A stretch of 64,000 bases of DNA from contig CAJNYU010000014.1 in assembly GCA_905331475.1 (NCBI GenBank), positions 138,180 to 202,179 on the forward strand. The letters run 5' to 3'. The position numbers and the translations under genes were made by a program. Below are positions 1-12,134 of this stretch, one piece after another. How positions within the stretch are numbered: position 1 is the stretch's first letter; the number at the start of each line of letters is the position of its first letter. Below the pieces are notes generated by a model. It ran no database searches. It worked only from the letters and a program-made list of their open reading frames with translations, and was not told the DNA's origin. Source of the DNA: Rotaria socialis. Taxonomy: Eukaryota; Rotifera; Eurotatoria; Philodinida; Philodinidae.

Positions 1-2263
1 TGTATGATGAACCTCAGAGAAATAGATCATGATATTGATAGCAGTATTTTTCTCTACTGAATCTCATAAATTACATTTTAATTAACAAAAAACGAACACG
101 ATAGTTTAGCGCGCTCTATATATTACAACTTATTCAATACAAACAATGAAATTCAATATTTAGCGAACTCTACAAATTGCAGATAGTTACTAGCAAAACT
201 GAAGATATCAATTATATTAAAATTGTTCTCAATTAGTGTTTAATAAATGAAAGACGAAAATTTGAAGCTTGAAATATTTTTCGAATTGAAGTTTCAAACT
301 AAGAAAAAGATTTTAATTTAATTTAAAACATTTTAATTTTCGATTTTATGTTCGCAAACGAGAAGATACGCTTGGGGCTTGCTTTCTAGGGTTCAAATGG
401 CAACTTGATGGAATTCACTTTTCGACCAACCCTGAGAGGGACCACAAGGGTGAATTTTTCGAGGAAAACAAAAGTTCGTGAAAATATTCGAAACGTGTAT
501 AAGTCGACTTAGTTTTTGATACTGATTCCGAATATCTAAGAAAATCAATAGACTTCTATAATGACTTTCAAAAATCCAGCGTGGTTTTCTAGAGATCCTC
601 TGAAAAACGGATCTTCGAATTTTTTCTCAGAAGCATTTGCTTATGAAAATATGATCTTGGGTTTTGCCTCTCAAACGGTGAAAATCGCAGGTCTCTATCT
701 TGTTCCTATCAGACTGCCTTGACTTCTGGCGCCGATAGTAACTATTGAAGCTTATTTAAATATATAATGCATCAAGTATAGCGTGTAATATTTCTAGTTG
801 TCTTAACAATCAGCGAAGAGAACTGCGGCTAACTTCTGTTACTGTTTTTATGTTAACTGTTTCGACGTTTAACCATGGAAAACTTGCTTTCGAAACGTTT
901 ACAAATATAATACAAGATCGTCTTTAATGATTTCCCTTCATGCTGCAAAGATTTCTTCTGATTTGGCATGCTTGTGTTCATGATGAACTAACGTCGAAAC
1001 TTGTGATACATTCATCCAGATAGAAGTAAACACAAATTAAAATTCATATGTCACTAGAAAAATATTTTGCTTAATATCTGATTAGAAATTGATAGCTTAA
1101 TTAGTATAGGCTTATTTCTGTTGCATTAGAAACTAAAAATATCTCGCCTAATCTATATAATCTGCTTAACGTTCTAATTAAAAAAAGAAACTGAGCGAAA
1201 AACTATAGATACGTACGTTTTATTTTACATCGAATTAATGAAAGGTTTCTGTAGTTGCATATATCAACAAATATATAAATGAGCGTCTTTCTCTTGAGGT
1301 TAAACATTAAAAAAATAATGTTGATATAATCGAATTAAGTTTGTATACTAACACAATAGTTTAAATAGATTATTTTAATTGAGTTGTATGCATCGTCTTT
1401 ATCGATTGTTTTCATAGATCCAGAATTTAGACACTCATATCTCGATATTTACAGTTTTTTCTTGACTGATATCATATTAAATAGCTAGCATGAACCCCAT
1501 CGAAAACCCTATGTATAATCGTCATGAAACCGATTTTTACAACGATTCTTTTTCTTGATCAATGCATTTTCAACAGTCCATAGTTGTCCAGAATAAATAC
1601 GATATATTCCATAAAAAATGTATTATTATTTTCCTTTCTCAACCTTAACTCTTTGCATCTCGTAAATAGTAGACCAATTTTCCTCAGAGGAACTTAAATT
1701 ATACAAAATACAAGGAAAGATGACTCAGATTTTCGCCATTCAGAAATTAGATGCACTATACTGTTGAGCATGCATTTCTGTAGAATGTTCTGAAAGTGTC
1801 CATCGTATTCTTTTTCATAAACATTCTTTTTAAGAAAACTAATTCAAATTCCCATCATTGGTTAAAAAGCATGTCTCGAAATGCACAGCACGACTCCGTT
1901 ACCATTTTGCATTGGTTCTGTTGAGTATCATATAAGAAGACAACGCTGATAATTAATGCTTTTCAATTTGTTTAGAATATTTCTTTCTAAATGTTTATCC
2001 CTCGCCATTGTCATGCCTTTCCATCTTTTAGTAGCTGATAAATAATTAAAAAATAGTTTTATCTAGTTTCACTTACTGAAGTTATCTTCGAACGAAACCA
2101 GAGACTGAACGCATAGATATCATGTTTCTCAAAGCCCTTTTTGCCTTTTGAGTTGAGTTACGTTGAGAAAATTTTATTTTGATCACGTATCTATCAAGTT
2201 TCGAATAATAGTTCGAGATTTCAGTCCGACTGCAAGAATGTGATCCAAGATAGAGCGTTGGAG
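1..2263. other. Non-coding stretch upstream of the GPCR gene
   Basis: I see no convincing gene here. The stretch is AT-rich. Around 360-720 the composition is less biased and resembles a degenerate repeat. A short inverted motif (GTTTCGACGTT near 860, AACGTCGAAAC near 990) suggests a decayed foldback fragment. The last few hundred bases probably hold the GPCR promoter, but no specific element can be supported. Confidence 0.5.
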
Positions 2264-3403
2264 ATGCACAGTATTAAAAAAGATGAATTTCATGTTCCTT
2301 CTAGAAATATGTCATCAACAGATGACTTCGTTACTGAAATGAATTTAGTAATTCGATACTTCAATATATCAGCTGGTTCACTTGTTTTTATCGTGGGATT
2401 ATTCGGCAATATCATGAACACAATAATTTTTCTTAGCTTGAAAACCTTTCGTAAAAATCCATGTGCCTTTTGTTTACTTGTAATGTCCATAGCTGATAGT
2501 AGCTTATTATTATCCAGTGTATTACCTAACATTTTGTTAAACATCATCAAAGACCATAGTGATGCGAATAAAAGGCTTACATGTAAAATACAGACGGCTT
2601 CTGCACAAATTTTTGGTTTGATGTCACATACCACCATGTGCTTTGGAGCTATTGATCAGTTCACGTCGACATCATTGAATGAACCTCGACGACGTTTCAA
2701 TCTCAAATCGATTCAGTGTCTAATTATTATCGCTATTGTTATTTCTATTTTATACGGTATTCCGTTTTTTATCTATTACGATGCAATACCACTATCTGGA
2801 ACCAATGTAACAGTATGCCTACCGAAAAACAGTGGTGGACTATTCTCAAAATATGTAGTATATGTTGATTTGCCGATTTTCGGTGGATTTTTGCCTGTTA
2901 CGATTATGAGCATACTTGGTCTGTTGACTTTTCGTAATGTTCGACGTATGGCTAGGAAACATATACCAATTTCACGGCTACATTTAGATCAACAGTTAAC
3001 TGGAATGATTCTAATGAAAGATCTCAATTTTTGTGTCACCGTCGTTCCGTTTCTTGTTGTTTATATAGTTCGACACATCGTATCATTACATACTAACGAT
3101 ACTATTATTCGAACACAATTTCAATTAGTCAATCGTGTTTTTGTCATGTTATTCTACGTAAACTATGCAGTAAGTGAACATTGTTTTTGTTGATACGTTT
3201 TGTTGTAGTAATCAACATTGTATGTATTTTAGGATAATTTCTATATTTTTGTTGCATCGTCTGGTCGTTTTCGTCGACAATTGAAATATGTTTTAATTAA
3301 TATTCATTTCAAACTGTGGCGTGCAAAAAGAAATATGAATCGAATTCATCCTGCGGCAGAACGTTTTGAACTTTCGTTGACTAGCTATTTTGAGCGTAAG
3401 TGA
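2264..3403 (+). CDS. Rhodopsin-like (class A) G-protein-coupled receptor, two exons
   Basis: A seven-transmembrane receptor expected in the plasma membrane, coupling an unknown ligand to G proteins. Exon 1 is 2264-3169, the intron 3170-3232 (GTAAGT...TTTTAG, phase 0) and exon 2 3233-3403, giving about 358 residues. The first ATG of the open frame is at 2264; the frame extends upstream only through a GTG. Visible features are a TM1 asparagine motif (GNIMN), a TM2 segment ending in SIADSSLLL, a cysteine at the start of TM3, a TM7 NYADNFYIF in place of NPxxY, and a basic intracellular tail (GRFRRQLKY). The DRY motif after TM3 is replaced by DQF, as in many divergent invertebrate peptide-type receptors. 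A second consensus donor at 3396 (GTAAGT) could splice to 3471 and end at 3538, just by an AATAAA at 3533. The ligand cannot be inferred. Confidence 0.85.
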
Positions 3404-3552
3404 AAAGAGTAAATGAGAACAATGACAGAGTTTCTTTTGAATTTTATTATGTTTTGTCTCGTTGTTGTAGTTATCAAGTTAATGGTCTATTGTTCGTTTA
3501 ATAAAATTGATATACAACAGATTTTATCAGTGAAATAAAACTTTATTATGAC

Positions 3553-4582
3553 CTGGCTTCGCAGCAGTCCTATATATCCTGTATTTCCTATATTTTAAAA
3601 ATTTATCCTATAATAGACTATATTTTGAACTTTTTTCCTATATTCCTATTTTTTTTTTTTAAAATTGAAGATTCTTCTAAAAAAATTCAAAAAACTCCTG
3701 ATAAGTGTTCAACACATCATTTAAATATTGTCAGTAACAATTTCTTTGGCGCTTATTTCCTATTGGTTCATCTAGATAATGTATATAGTACACTCTTTGC
3801 ATTAGTTGTCTTTGTATCAGTGTTTTATCCAGAATTTATGGGTATGTTAGATCTCAGCGTCAGTGCATGAGACCTAGATGGAACTTATGAGGGGTCATAT
3901 TGGAGCTAAGTAATGAGGTTTTGTGGTCAAAAGTTTGTGATTGTAGTTTGCGCAAACAAAATAATTGTTTTGCTTGCCCAACCGGCAAATGTTTTTAACC
4001 GTTTTTGGTATTCCGCCTTTCAGAATTTCATAGTAAGCTACATCAAATTTCATCGACAGATTTCGAATTTCATCGAAAAATAAGCATCCATTCAGGAGTT
4101 ATAACGGTTTGAAATTGTGCTAAAATCTTGGCAGTATTTGAAAAAAATTCACAACGTTGTAACTCCTGAACAGATGCTTATTTTTCGATGAAATTTGATG
4201 TAGCTTACTATGAAATTCTAAAAGACGGAATACCAACAAGGTGTGGGCGTGAATGTGTGAGTATTTTGTTCAGAAACCCATTCACACCCTAAAGTGCATG
4301 TATGTCCAATAGTGAAAATAAGTCGAACATAAATTAGTTTTTTTATGTTTTAAGAAAATCTTGCTGCTCCATTACTTTTCAAAACTCAATAATATTTTTA
4401 TTTCGTCGATTAGATACACGTGCAAAAACAGCACATTATCATCTTCAATGCTGTTGCAGTGATTTTTCGGTGTCTCAATCTTTTTCTGGAATAAATTTGT
4501 CATCCTATATTTTTCCTATATAGTTGAGGGCGATCCTATATAGGAATTCTTATATTTTTTGACAGAGCCGCTGCGATGCCAG
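3553..4582. mobile_element. Non-autonomous hAT-like element with 8-bp target duplication
   Basis: The 8-mer ATTATGAC occurs directly before (3545-3552) and after (4583-4590) the element. The ends are imperfect inverted repeats: left CTGGCTTCGCAGCAGTC, right (reverse complement) CTGGCATCGCAGCGGCTC. An 8-bp duplication with short terminal inverted repeats fits the hAT superfamily. The element has no transposase frame. It contains T-rich CCTATAT repeats near both ends and an internal inverted repeat (about 4010-4112 against 4150-4232). It landed immediately downstream of the GPCR polyadenylation signal. The superfamily assignment is inference. Confidence 0.75.
4010..4232. repeat. Internal inverted repeat of the hAT-like element
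   Basis: Two arms of about 85-100 bp pair imperfectly. GGTATTCCGCCTTTC near 4009 matches the reverse of GACGGAATACC near 4224, and GTAGCTTACTATG near 4198 answers CATAGTAAGCTAC near 4029. It is nested in the 3553-4582 element and could form a hairpin. Confidence 0.75.
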
Positions 4583-5846
4583 ATTATGACACTATTTACC
4601 ATGAGACTCGCTACTAAAACAGTAATACATTACAATCGACAGCAAACTCTCGTTGAGATTATGATTTCTATAGAAATGAGTAGATAAAGCATACTAATGT
4701 ATAGATTAATTGTTTCAGGAATGCTCTATAAATGATAATTACATCTGCATGAATCCAAGCGAACGTGTTTTCGAACACATGTATCATCCTTTTATATTTT
4801 CTGATTATCGACTTGATGTATTTGAAAATAAACATGGCATATACGATTCTAGTGAACTATGGCAACTAGTGAAAATTTGATTCGAAAATATTATATTTTA
4901 CATTTGACTGAAGAAACATCAATAAAAGAGAAATCCTATCCTTCTTCATTTTCTATTGTAGAACGTGTCTTTTTTCGAACTTATGAAATCTAATCTATTA
5001 TAAATCTTGTAATCTTAGGATACTTTCAAATTGTTAAAATGTATAGATATTTTTATACTATAAGTGATCGTCTTAATGAGACAAGAAGTATTTTCTACTT
5101 CCTGATACTTATTCTTAGTAGTTAAACTCATCAATGAATGACAGAAGTCACAACTAATAACACTTGTAGAGTACGCAAAAAAAAGCAACAACTGATTAAT
5201 GAATCCATTTGATTCTGGAAGAACAATTTCAAGTGGTTCACCAATCGGATGTAGCATAACAGATCTCATGTCTATCAGCACTGAAGGAATCGTGTGTACG
5301 AATCGAAATCAACGTTGGTATAACTGATGAACTATTTAACAGCCTAGAATAGTTCATTTTTCAGATGTTATGAACACAGATATATTGCTATGAGTTGAAG
5401 TTGAAAGTTGAAATTTTCTCTTTTCAACTGAATTCAAGTTTCAAGTTTGACACACTACTGGAAATTTCAGGGTGAATGAAGACTTCCTTAGAAATGTGAA
5501 TTCTTTTGGTATATGACATGACCACTAAAACTATTTTTACACGACTAAAGCTATAGAGATTGATTAAATTAGTAGCTTCAAGTCATTTCAAGAGTTTTTA
5601 ATAATCTCTCCTGACAGAGATTGATAAAACGAACGGTATATCTATTTCCACGCTCATACTGCAGCTGTGCGAGAGTGATAAAGCTCTTCGTTAGCGCCAT
5701 CTACTTTCAATTTTGATATCTTGGATTTTCTTGTGTTGATGGTTTTATGAAAAATTATCATAATATTCGAAAACTTTATAGAACAAAATATTTTCCAAGG
5801 GCTAGTCATGACAGTGGTACCTGATAAAATTCTATTCGTTAGTTAA
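4583..5846. other. Intergenic stretch with an exon-like open frame
   Basis: No complete gene is visible. At 4719-4879 (+) an open frame of about 53 codons follows a good acceptor (TTGTTTCAG) and ends in TGA. It reads with ordinary composition (ECSINDNYICMNPSERVFEH at its start) and could be the last exon of a decayed gene or an alternative GPCR tail. A short (-) frame at 5015-5281 has no homology I recognise. The remainder is AT-rich. Confidence 0.35.
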
Positions 5847-6714
5847 ATGCAACAAGTGTCAATTAATAAATTAATTAATTCGTATTTATTGCTTTATTTA
5901 TTATTTCATATTGTCCACCATGGCATCGAACTCGTACGTAAGCGATCAGTTATTTTCTCTAATTCACGCACAAAAAAATTTCATTTTCTAAGATCAACTT
6001 GGCTTCGACCACTTGATCGCAATGAAACAGCTTGTCTACAAAAAGGTTTCAAACCAATACGTCTTATCTATACAGAACAGCCATTAACTGCTCGAATACT
6101 TGTAGATGGTTCAAAAGTGAATTTTATCTATCGATATTTTTTCTACTATCTATATTTTTTCTTTTCTTAATTAGATTCTGCCTGTTGATGATTTATTACG
6201 TGAATTCTTCTCTCTTCATCGAATGCTTCTATCCAAAGCTCGACTTGATGATATTGACATATGTCTTATGCCTCATTGTGATATTCGTGAAATAACTGTA
6301 AATCAATTAACAAAGTTAAATGGTCATCAAGAACCTGTACTTCTTTTAACTGCACGTTCTAATAGTGAATATTTACTTACGCGTGATCTCGAAGAATTAA
6401 CATTTCGTCAACAGACTGGTCTTAATGTCGATATATCTGTTCTAAATAGTATTAAACAGGATAATGAACGTCTACGTGAAGAAAATCATCAACAAAACGA
6501 ACGTATTGTTGAATTAGAAAAACAAATATCTGATCTAATAACAATTCACGATGAAATGAAACAATTATGTAAACAATTTAAAAATGAACTGAAGAAAAAT
6601 ATCGATAAAAATGATGAATACTATAAAAACTTTGAAGATTTAGATCAAAAATTGAACAAACAATCATTACGAGAACAAGATGTTCTAGTTTCAACAAGAT
6701 TAAAAAGTGAATAA
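5847..6714 (+). CDS. Unknown protein with C-terminal coiled coil, two exons
   Basis: I do not recognise this protein. Exon 1 is 5847-6116, the intron 6117-6174 (58 bp, phase 0, acceptor TTAATTAG) and exon 2 6175-6714, giving 269 residues. The splice joins LVDGSK to ILPVDDLLREF, turning two partial frames into one continuous protein. The N-terminus is hydrophobic (residues about 12-25, LLLYLLFHIVHH) and may be a signal anchor, or the true start may lie at an unseen upstream exon. The middle is a mixed globular segment. From about residue 170 onward heptads rich in E, K, Q and N (NERLREENHQQNERIVELEK) indicate a coiled coil to near the end. It is probably a real gene because reading frame, splice signals and codon pattern agree; function unknown. 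Confidence 0.6.
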
Positions 6715-9019
6715 AAAAATTGTCTATCTTTTTTCTGTTTCATTTTTAGATTTAAAACTTTTTTTTTCTCGATTCAAGCATTACTCTTTTCACATTCCAA
6801 TGTAAATGATTATAACATGTTCCGATGATGTTGCCGTATATTTATTGAATGTGCCATCGAAACTCTTCGACGAAACAACTATGTGGCTTCGATTATCCTT
6901 AATGAGGTTTCTTTTGGTGATTAATAAGAACTCAAATGAATCAATTTGATAAGTAACATAAAAACATCACTTTAACTATGATATTTGACAAGATTATTGA
7001 TTCATCATTTATGGATAGTTTACTTGAACACATTTTAGTAGTATGTTTAAAGAAAAATTGATTTGCTATTTTTTTTGTTTAGAGAATTTCGCAATTTATT
7101 TATGATATTATTTGAAATGATTTGAGCAATCAAATAAAACAACAAAAATATTTTCAAAAGAACTTTTTCTTCCGCATAGTTTCATAAATGAGATATTTTT
7201 GTATTCTTACTATGTATTGATACTTGTATTTGTGGACAAGTTTTTTTCATGAATATAAAAATAATATTCTATTTTTTTCATTCAGAAAAATGAATATAAA
7301 ATAGTTTTCAACTTGAAAAGAAATACTTGAAATTTAAAACACGATCAAGTATGCTCACTATTGGTTTATTGTGAGAACAAGTCAATTCAACTATCAATAA
7401 AGAATGTAAAACTTTGTTTAAAATCAATATAAATCTCGGCATCTCCAACTTGAATAAATAAAATGTTGAACAAGACCATCGGCTAATTATATGATGTGCG
7501 AAACGAAAGTATTGATAAAATTATAATAATAATAAATGTTTTAAGATAATATTATGTCAGATATTGATTTAGCTTTGCAAATCGACAAGGACAAGGTGAA
7601 TAAAGAATCAGTAAGAGTGAGCATTAATATAGCAAGGAAATTTCTTTTTGCCATATGCAAGATGGTCGTTCTTCTTCTGATTGAATGATGACTTTTTTGT
7701 GCATATGTGTTTGTATGTTGGAAATAAAAGAAATAACAAAAATGAATTGCAATTTATATAAGAGTAACCAAAGCGAAAGAACGGAATGAGTACAACACAA
7801 AAGAAAATATTTGTTAAGTAAATATACGAATAAAAGAAGAGAAAATTCATTTTATAATCTCGATCTCTTACATTGCTTGTCATTATTTAACAATAATGTC
7901 CTTGCCATATTCTCAAGTATGACTGGTTAGATACGATCAATTGAAAGTTTTCTTTTTTTTCTCTTTTTTTTGAAGCATTACTTGTTGGTAATTAATGTAT
8001 TTTATATTCTATAGTTATTGTCGACATTTTAATCCATAAATGATATAACTCTTCAGTTTGCCGGCCTGTTGACCGATAGTGACAGTCGGCACTTTGTATG
8101 CCTCTGTCTACCTAGTCATCGTTCACCATCATCCTTATACTGTTCATCGGATCAGACTACCATAAAAGAAGGAGAGAAAGAGAAAGGAAAAGTATATGCG
8201 TTCTCTTCCTTTTTCTTTCATTACTAGAGGCAAATTTGATGGTAGGTAGGGTAGGCATCATGAAACATACAACAATAAAAAAAAGACTGACTGAGCGTTG
8301 TCGTCTCTCTTTCAGTATGGTAGATGAAGCCACGCGAGCTCTCCTTTTTTCTATTCAATTTTCAGTGAAAAAAGATCTGGTAATAATGGTTTCACGTCTG
8401 TTCTTTGATGCACTCTCACACACATACACATATACGCACCTTTATTCAGAGAACAGACCCATTAACTAGACGCAAAAGTATGCAATAGTATCGTTACCAA
8501 CAACCCATAATTGTAAATCGCATGGTACTTATGTGTTCTGTGCACCTGCATATTTTACACAAATATATATATATATATATTAATATGGATGACGGCGCGT
8601 ATAAAACAATTATTGATTGCTTTTCGTTGAGTATTTCATACTCGTTAGACGACAACGTCCAACCCTCTACTTTTACATTTTTCACCCTCGAGTCTACTAT
8701 GTTCATTGCAGAAAAAGTGAATTGATGGTGCCCCTCTTCACCATATCTCTGCAGGTAGTAGATCGAAGTCATGCGTTCATATATTGAACTTCTCTTTCTC
8801 TTTTGTGTGTGTGTTAAAACAAGCTTATACCCCAATAGTAAACTGTGCCAAGTCAGTACTAACAAGAGAAAGAATTGATTCATGTACATATTCCACCAAT
8901 CAAAGCATGAATGTAATAGTGATATATATATATTATTCTTAAAGGAGTGCTGTCATAATTAGCTTAGAGTTAGATGGCGGATTTTACGTAATCAACACTT
9001 TTGTTAATTTATTTCTAGA
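6715..9019. other. Intergenic, no gene seen
   Basis: AT-rich sequence with short runs of T and an (AT)n tract at about 8563-8582. Small open frames on both strands lack composition, splice signals or similarity that would support a gene. A 3' splice acceptor (TTTATTTCTAG) ends at 9018, just before the next ATG, so a 5' untranslated exon of the downstream gene may lie in this stretch. Confidence 0.45.
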
Positions 9020-10154
9020 ATGCAACTTTCTTCTTCTGTACGTGACCGCTCTTTTTATGCCAATTTTTATTGTCGTCACCCGTCAGAAATAGAAATAATC
9101 GATAAATTTCCACCAATAATACCATCATCGTCATCAGCATCATCTCCATCTTATGCTTTAAGAATATCATCTGAAATACCAACAGCAACAACACCATTAT
9201 CAGATGTCTGTTTAAGTGCTGCTTCAGGTTTTTTTTCATCATCCGAATGCTCATCATCTGAATCAACAGGTTCCTATACGAAACGTAGGCGAACAACAGC
9301 ACCTGTTATACAAGAACGTTTAAATACGTATGAGTCAGCTCGTATTCGTCCAAGCTTACCATTGTCATCTGTAACATTATCCAAACAAAAAATTCAATCT
9401 ATTTCTGCTGTATCTACTCCATCTCTAGTCAATTCAATCGCTCCTCAACAAATACCGGCTGAACAAACAACATCATTTCTAACGAATACAACCAATTTAA
9501 TTGATAATGATGCGTCAAAACCATTGATAACAAATGAAGCCAATTCATCATCATTAAATACAAGCATAAATGAAAAATTAATACCATTAGGTTCATGTAA
9601 AAAAATTTTATCGAAATCAACAAGTCAACTTTGTGATCGACTATTAAACGATGTCAAAGAAGAACAAGTATCTGCATCATCAAAAAGTATTCTTGATGTT
9701 ATACAAGATGAATTAGTAAGAAAAAGAAATTTTTTCTCATTATTGTTCTTTCGATTGTTTCTAGTCTGAAATTCGTCGAGCAGATCATGATTTAAAGAGC
9801 ATGTTTCTATCAATTTATAGTAAAATTCAAACAATTCAACAATTAAAATCAACACCAGTTCATCAACCTAAAGTTCAACGATATCACTATCATCATAATG
9901 AACGACCTGCACGTTTAATGACGCACTGCTGCTTTTCGAGTAATAGCGATATTCGTCGAATAAGTTGTACTCATCATCATAATCGAAAATATGCACTTCA
10001 TACAGTTGCAGCATTGCGTAATCAAATGAACAATTCGAGATTATCATCAACAGCAGATAATGACAGCTATGTAGATACAGATTCTTTGTCTTCCGCATCG
10101 GACAGTGGTGCATGTAGTTCACCAGTTGATAATGGACCATGTGGTGATGACTAA
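9020..10154 (+). CDS. Ser/Thr-rich low-complexity protein of unknown function, two exons
   Basis: Exon 1 9020-9715, a 49-bp intron 9716-9764 (GTAAGA...TTTCTAG, phase 0), exon 2 9765-10154; 361 residues. I do not recognise it. The first 220 residues are dominated by Ser, Thr and Pro with a small basic patch (TKRRRTTAP) that could act as a nuclear localisation signal. The segment around the splice (SILDVIQDEL then SEIRRADHDLKSMF) is predicted to be helical and is the most ordered part, so it is the best candidate for a conserved domain. The C-terminus has a His-rich stretch (YHYHHNERPA) and an acidic Ser/Asp tail. An acceptor directly upstream of the ATG suggests a leading non-coding exon. The model is supported by frame and splice agreement only. 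Confidence 0.6.
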
Positions 10155-10239
10155 GAAAAGCGAAACGATCGCGTTTATTCTTTATTGTTTTAATTAAAAT
10201 TATATTGAGAAAAAAAAGAAAAAAGTAAATTAGTAAATC

Positions 10240-10760
10240 TTAACCAGTTGATATTTTTTCAAAATGCATGCTTATATGTACATGATCATGACTACCAAAA
10301 CCGACAAAACCCGGTAATTTGACCCAACCATCAAAATCTCCTTTTTCAATGACATCATCAAGACTAACTTGTTTCGAGCCAATTAAATCTGGCTTTTTGC
10401 CTTCATTTTCATCGTAGACATTTATGTAAAAGTATTCATTACTTGGCCATATATTATTACTACATAGCAAAAGAAAAGAAATTTAATAAGAAAGAAAATA
10501 AAACAGGATAGCCAAACATACAAATCAAAAGCTTCATTCCATATTGGTCTTTCTATATTCATAAGTACACTAGTTTTTTGTTTGTTATTTTCGTCGATAT
10601 ATACTTCAACATAAGGATCATTAAAATCTGTTTTATCTTTATCAGTAAGTTTTCCTGCTTCAACTATTATTACGTGGATATATCCTTGAGACACAAAGAT
10701 TGTGCGAGTATTTTTGTAATATATGTACTGTACAAATATTAAATAAGAATAAATATACAT
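10240..10760 (-). CDS. Small C2-domain protein
   Basis: A single C2 domain, a beta-sandwich that usually binds phospholipid in a calcium-dependent way. Exon 1 ends at 10522, the intron is 10460-10521 (62 bp) and the last exon is 10240-10459. The splice restores IWNEAFDF followed by NNIWPSNEYFYINVYDEN, which is continuous C2 sequence. Visible C2 signatures are GYIHVIIVEAGKL (strand 1), DFNDPYVEVYID (calcium loop 1 with DxxDPYV), WNEAFDF and the loop-3 type VYDENEGKKPDLIG. The calcium-binding aspartates appear largely conserved, with D-E-N in loop 3. The ATG at 10760 gives an N-terminus unlike C2; a splice acceptor candidate (GTGTCTCAAG) right before GYIHV suggests the true start lies in an upstream exon. 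It lies tail to tail with the preceding gene, 85 bp apart. Confidence 0.8.
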
Positions 10761-12134
10761 ATATATATATATAACATAGGTCTTATTTGTATGTCGAGAG
10801 ATTAAATTACTCAGGTGTGGCCAAACAAATGGTGATTAGTTATTACGTTATAACAAGTAGAAGAGAGAGAGAGAGAGACTGAAAAAAAATATGATAAGAA
10901 AGCTTTGAGATATAAATTGTTTAGTTTAGTGTTTCAGTCAGGTAACACATGTAAGACAATGCTTGGTAGAGAAATGAAATTGTATTCTTCTCGAATGATC
11001 AAAATATTCTCGGAGCGAAAAGTGTGAAAAAATATTGATGATCAATTAGATCTGTTTGATAAACTTGACTTTCTTCAGTTATCATACTTTTCTAATCAAC
11101 TATTAATTGATGTTAAATTCGCACACTTGTCTTAGTCTACGATAATATTTTCCTATAAATATATAATCGATAAACATATTTTTCGATTATCGTTCTTTTT
11201 TGTATTGCAAAAATTTTAATATGTCTTTTACATGCGATTGATTATGCTCGTTGGATTAGTTTAGAAATAAGCGAAGAAGAAAAATGGAAATGATTGCATA
11301 TAAATTTCATTTAATCAAATTGTATTGACTATTTTCTTATTCATATCAATGTTTTGCCTGTGTCACTTCAAGATTTTTATAACGTTTTTCTACCATTCAC
11401 TGATTGTAAGCATGGTGTTGAGATAGTATTCATTACGTTTGAATAACTTCAGAAACTTAACAAAAATGCATCTGGCCGGTTGTACATGTTAGTTGTTGAA
11501 TAGCAAAAACCTAGTGAATCATCAATCTATTTACAACATACTCAAGAGAGACACAACTGACAGAAGCATATTGGTAGGGATTGCTTTCACTATTGTATGT
11601 GATCATTGACATTGATGGATTATTCATATCGTATTCTCGTATGTCTTCTGTTTGATTGTTGATATGCACGTGTAATTCGAAGCTTCTCTATGATTCACAA
11701 TGAATTTTAATAGTCATGCTCTTGACAACTTTAAGAGTAAATAAACAACAACAATAGCTTTGTGTTCGGTTCAATCGTAAGTGAAATCAAACAGAAATAT
11801 GGACACATACATTTAAAATGTCTATCGAACTTGTATAAAAATTGATTGTTCAAGCGAAAAAGTGGCAAAAAAAGAACATTGCCATGAATCGACAATTACT
11901 ATATTCAAATAGATAAGATTTTCATGTTTAGAATGTTTTAATTACTTTTTATCTAGATTTGGTTCAAGTTTAGGAAACTCTCTAATATCTAGTCAAGTCA
12001 ATAGATTTCAATCGACAATAATTATTTTTATTTCCTTGGTAATGTATAATCGAAGACGAAGCAATGAAGCAATGATTATAAGTATCATCTAAATCTCAAG
12101 CGAACAAGAAATCTAATTAGAATGAATCATAATT
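10761..12134. other. Intergenic, no gene seen
   Basis: Between the divergent C2 (-) and TAF6 (+) genes, so it probably contains both promoters. It includes an (AG)n tract at about 10861-10878 and AT-rich sequence. No frame of convincing length or composition is present. Confidence 0.5.

Noticed and set aside
2290-2637. A 115-codon - strand frame inside the GPCR
   Set aside because: It is the antisense shadow of the receptor exon.
5015-5281. A - strand 88-codon frame (MLHPIGEPLEIVLPESNG)
   Set aside because: The N-terminal half looks protein-like but the rest is low quality, and no splice partners or homology are evident.
8494-8889. A 131-codon - strand frame
   Set aside because: It crosses an (AT)n tract and overlaps another frame on the opposite strand; composition is not protein-like.
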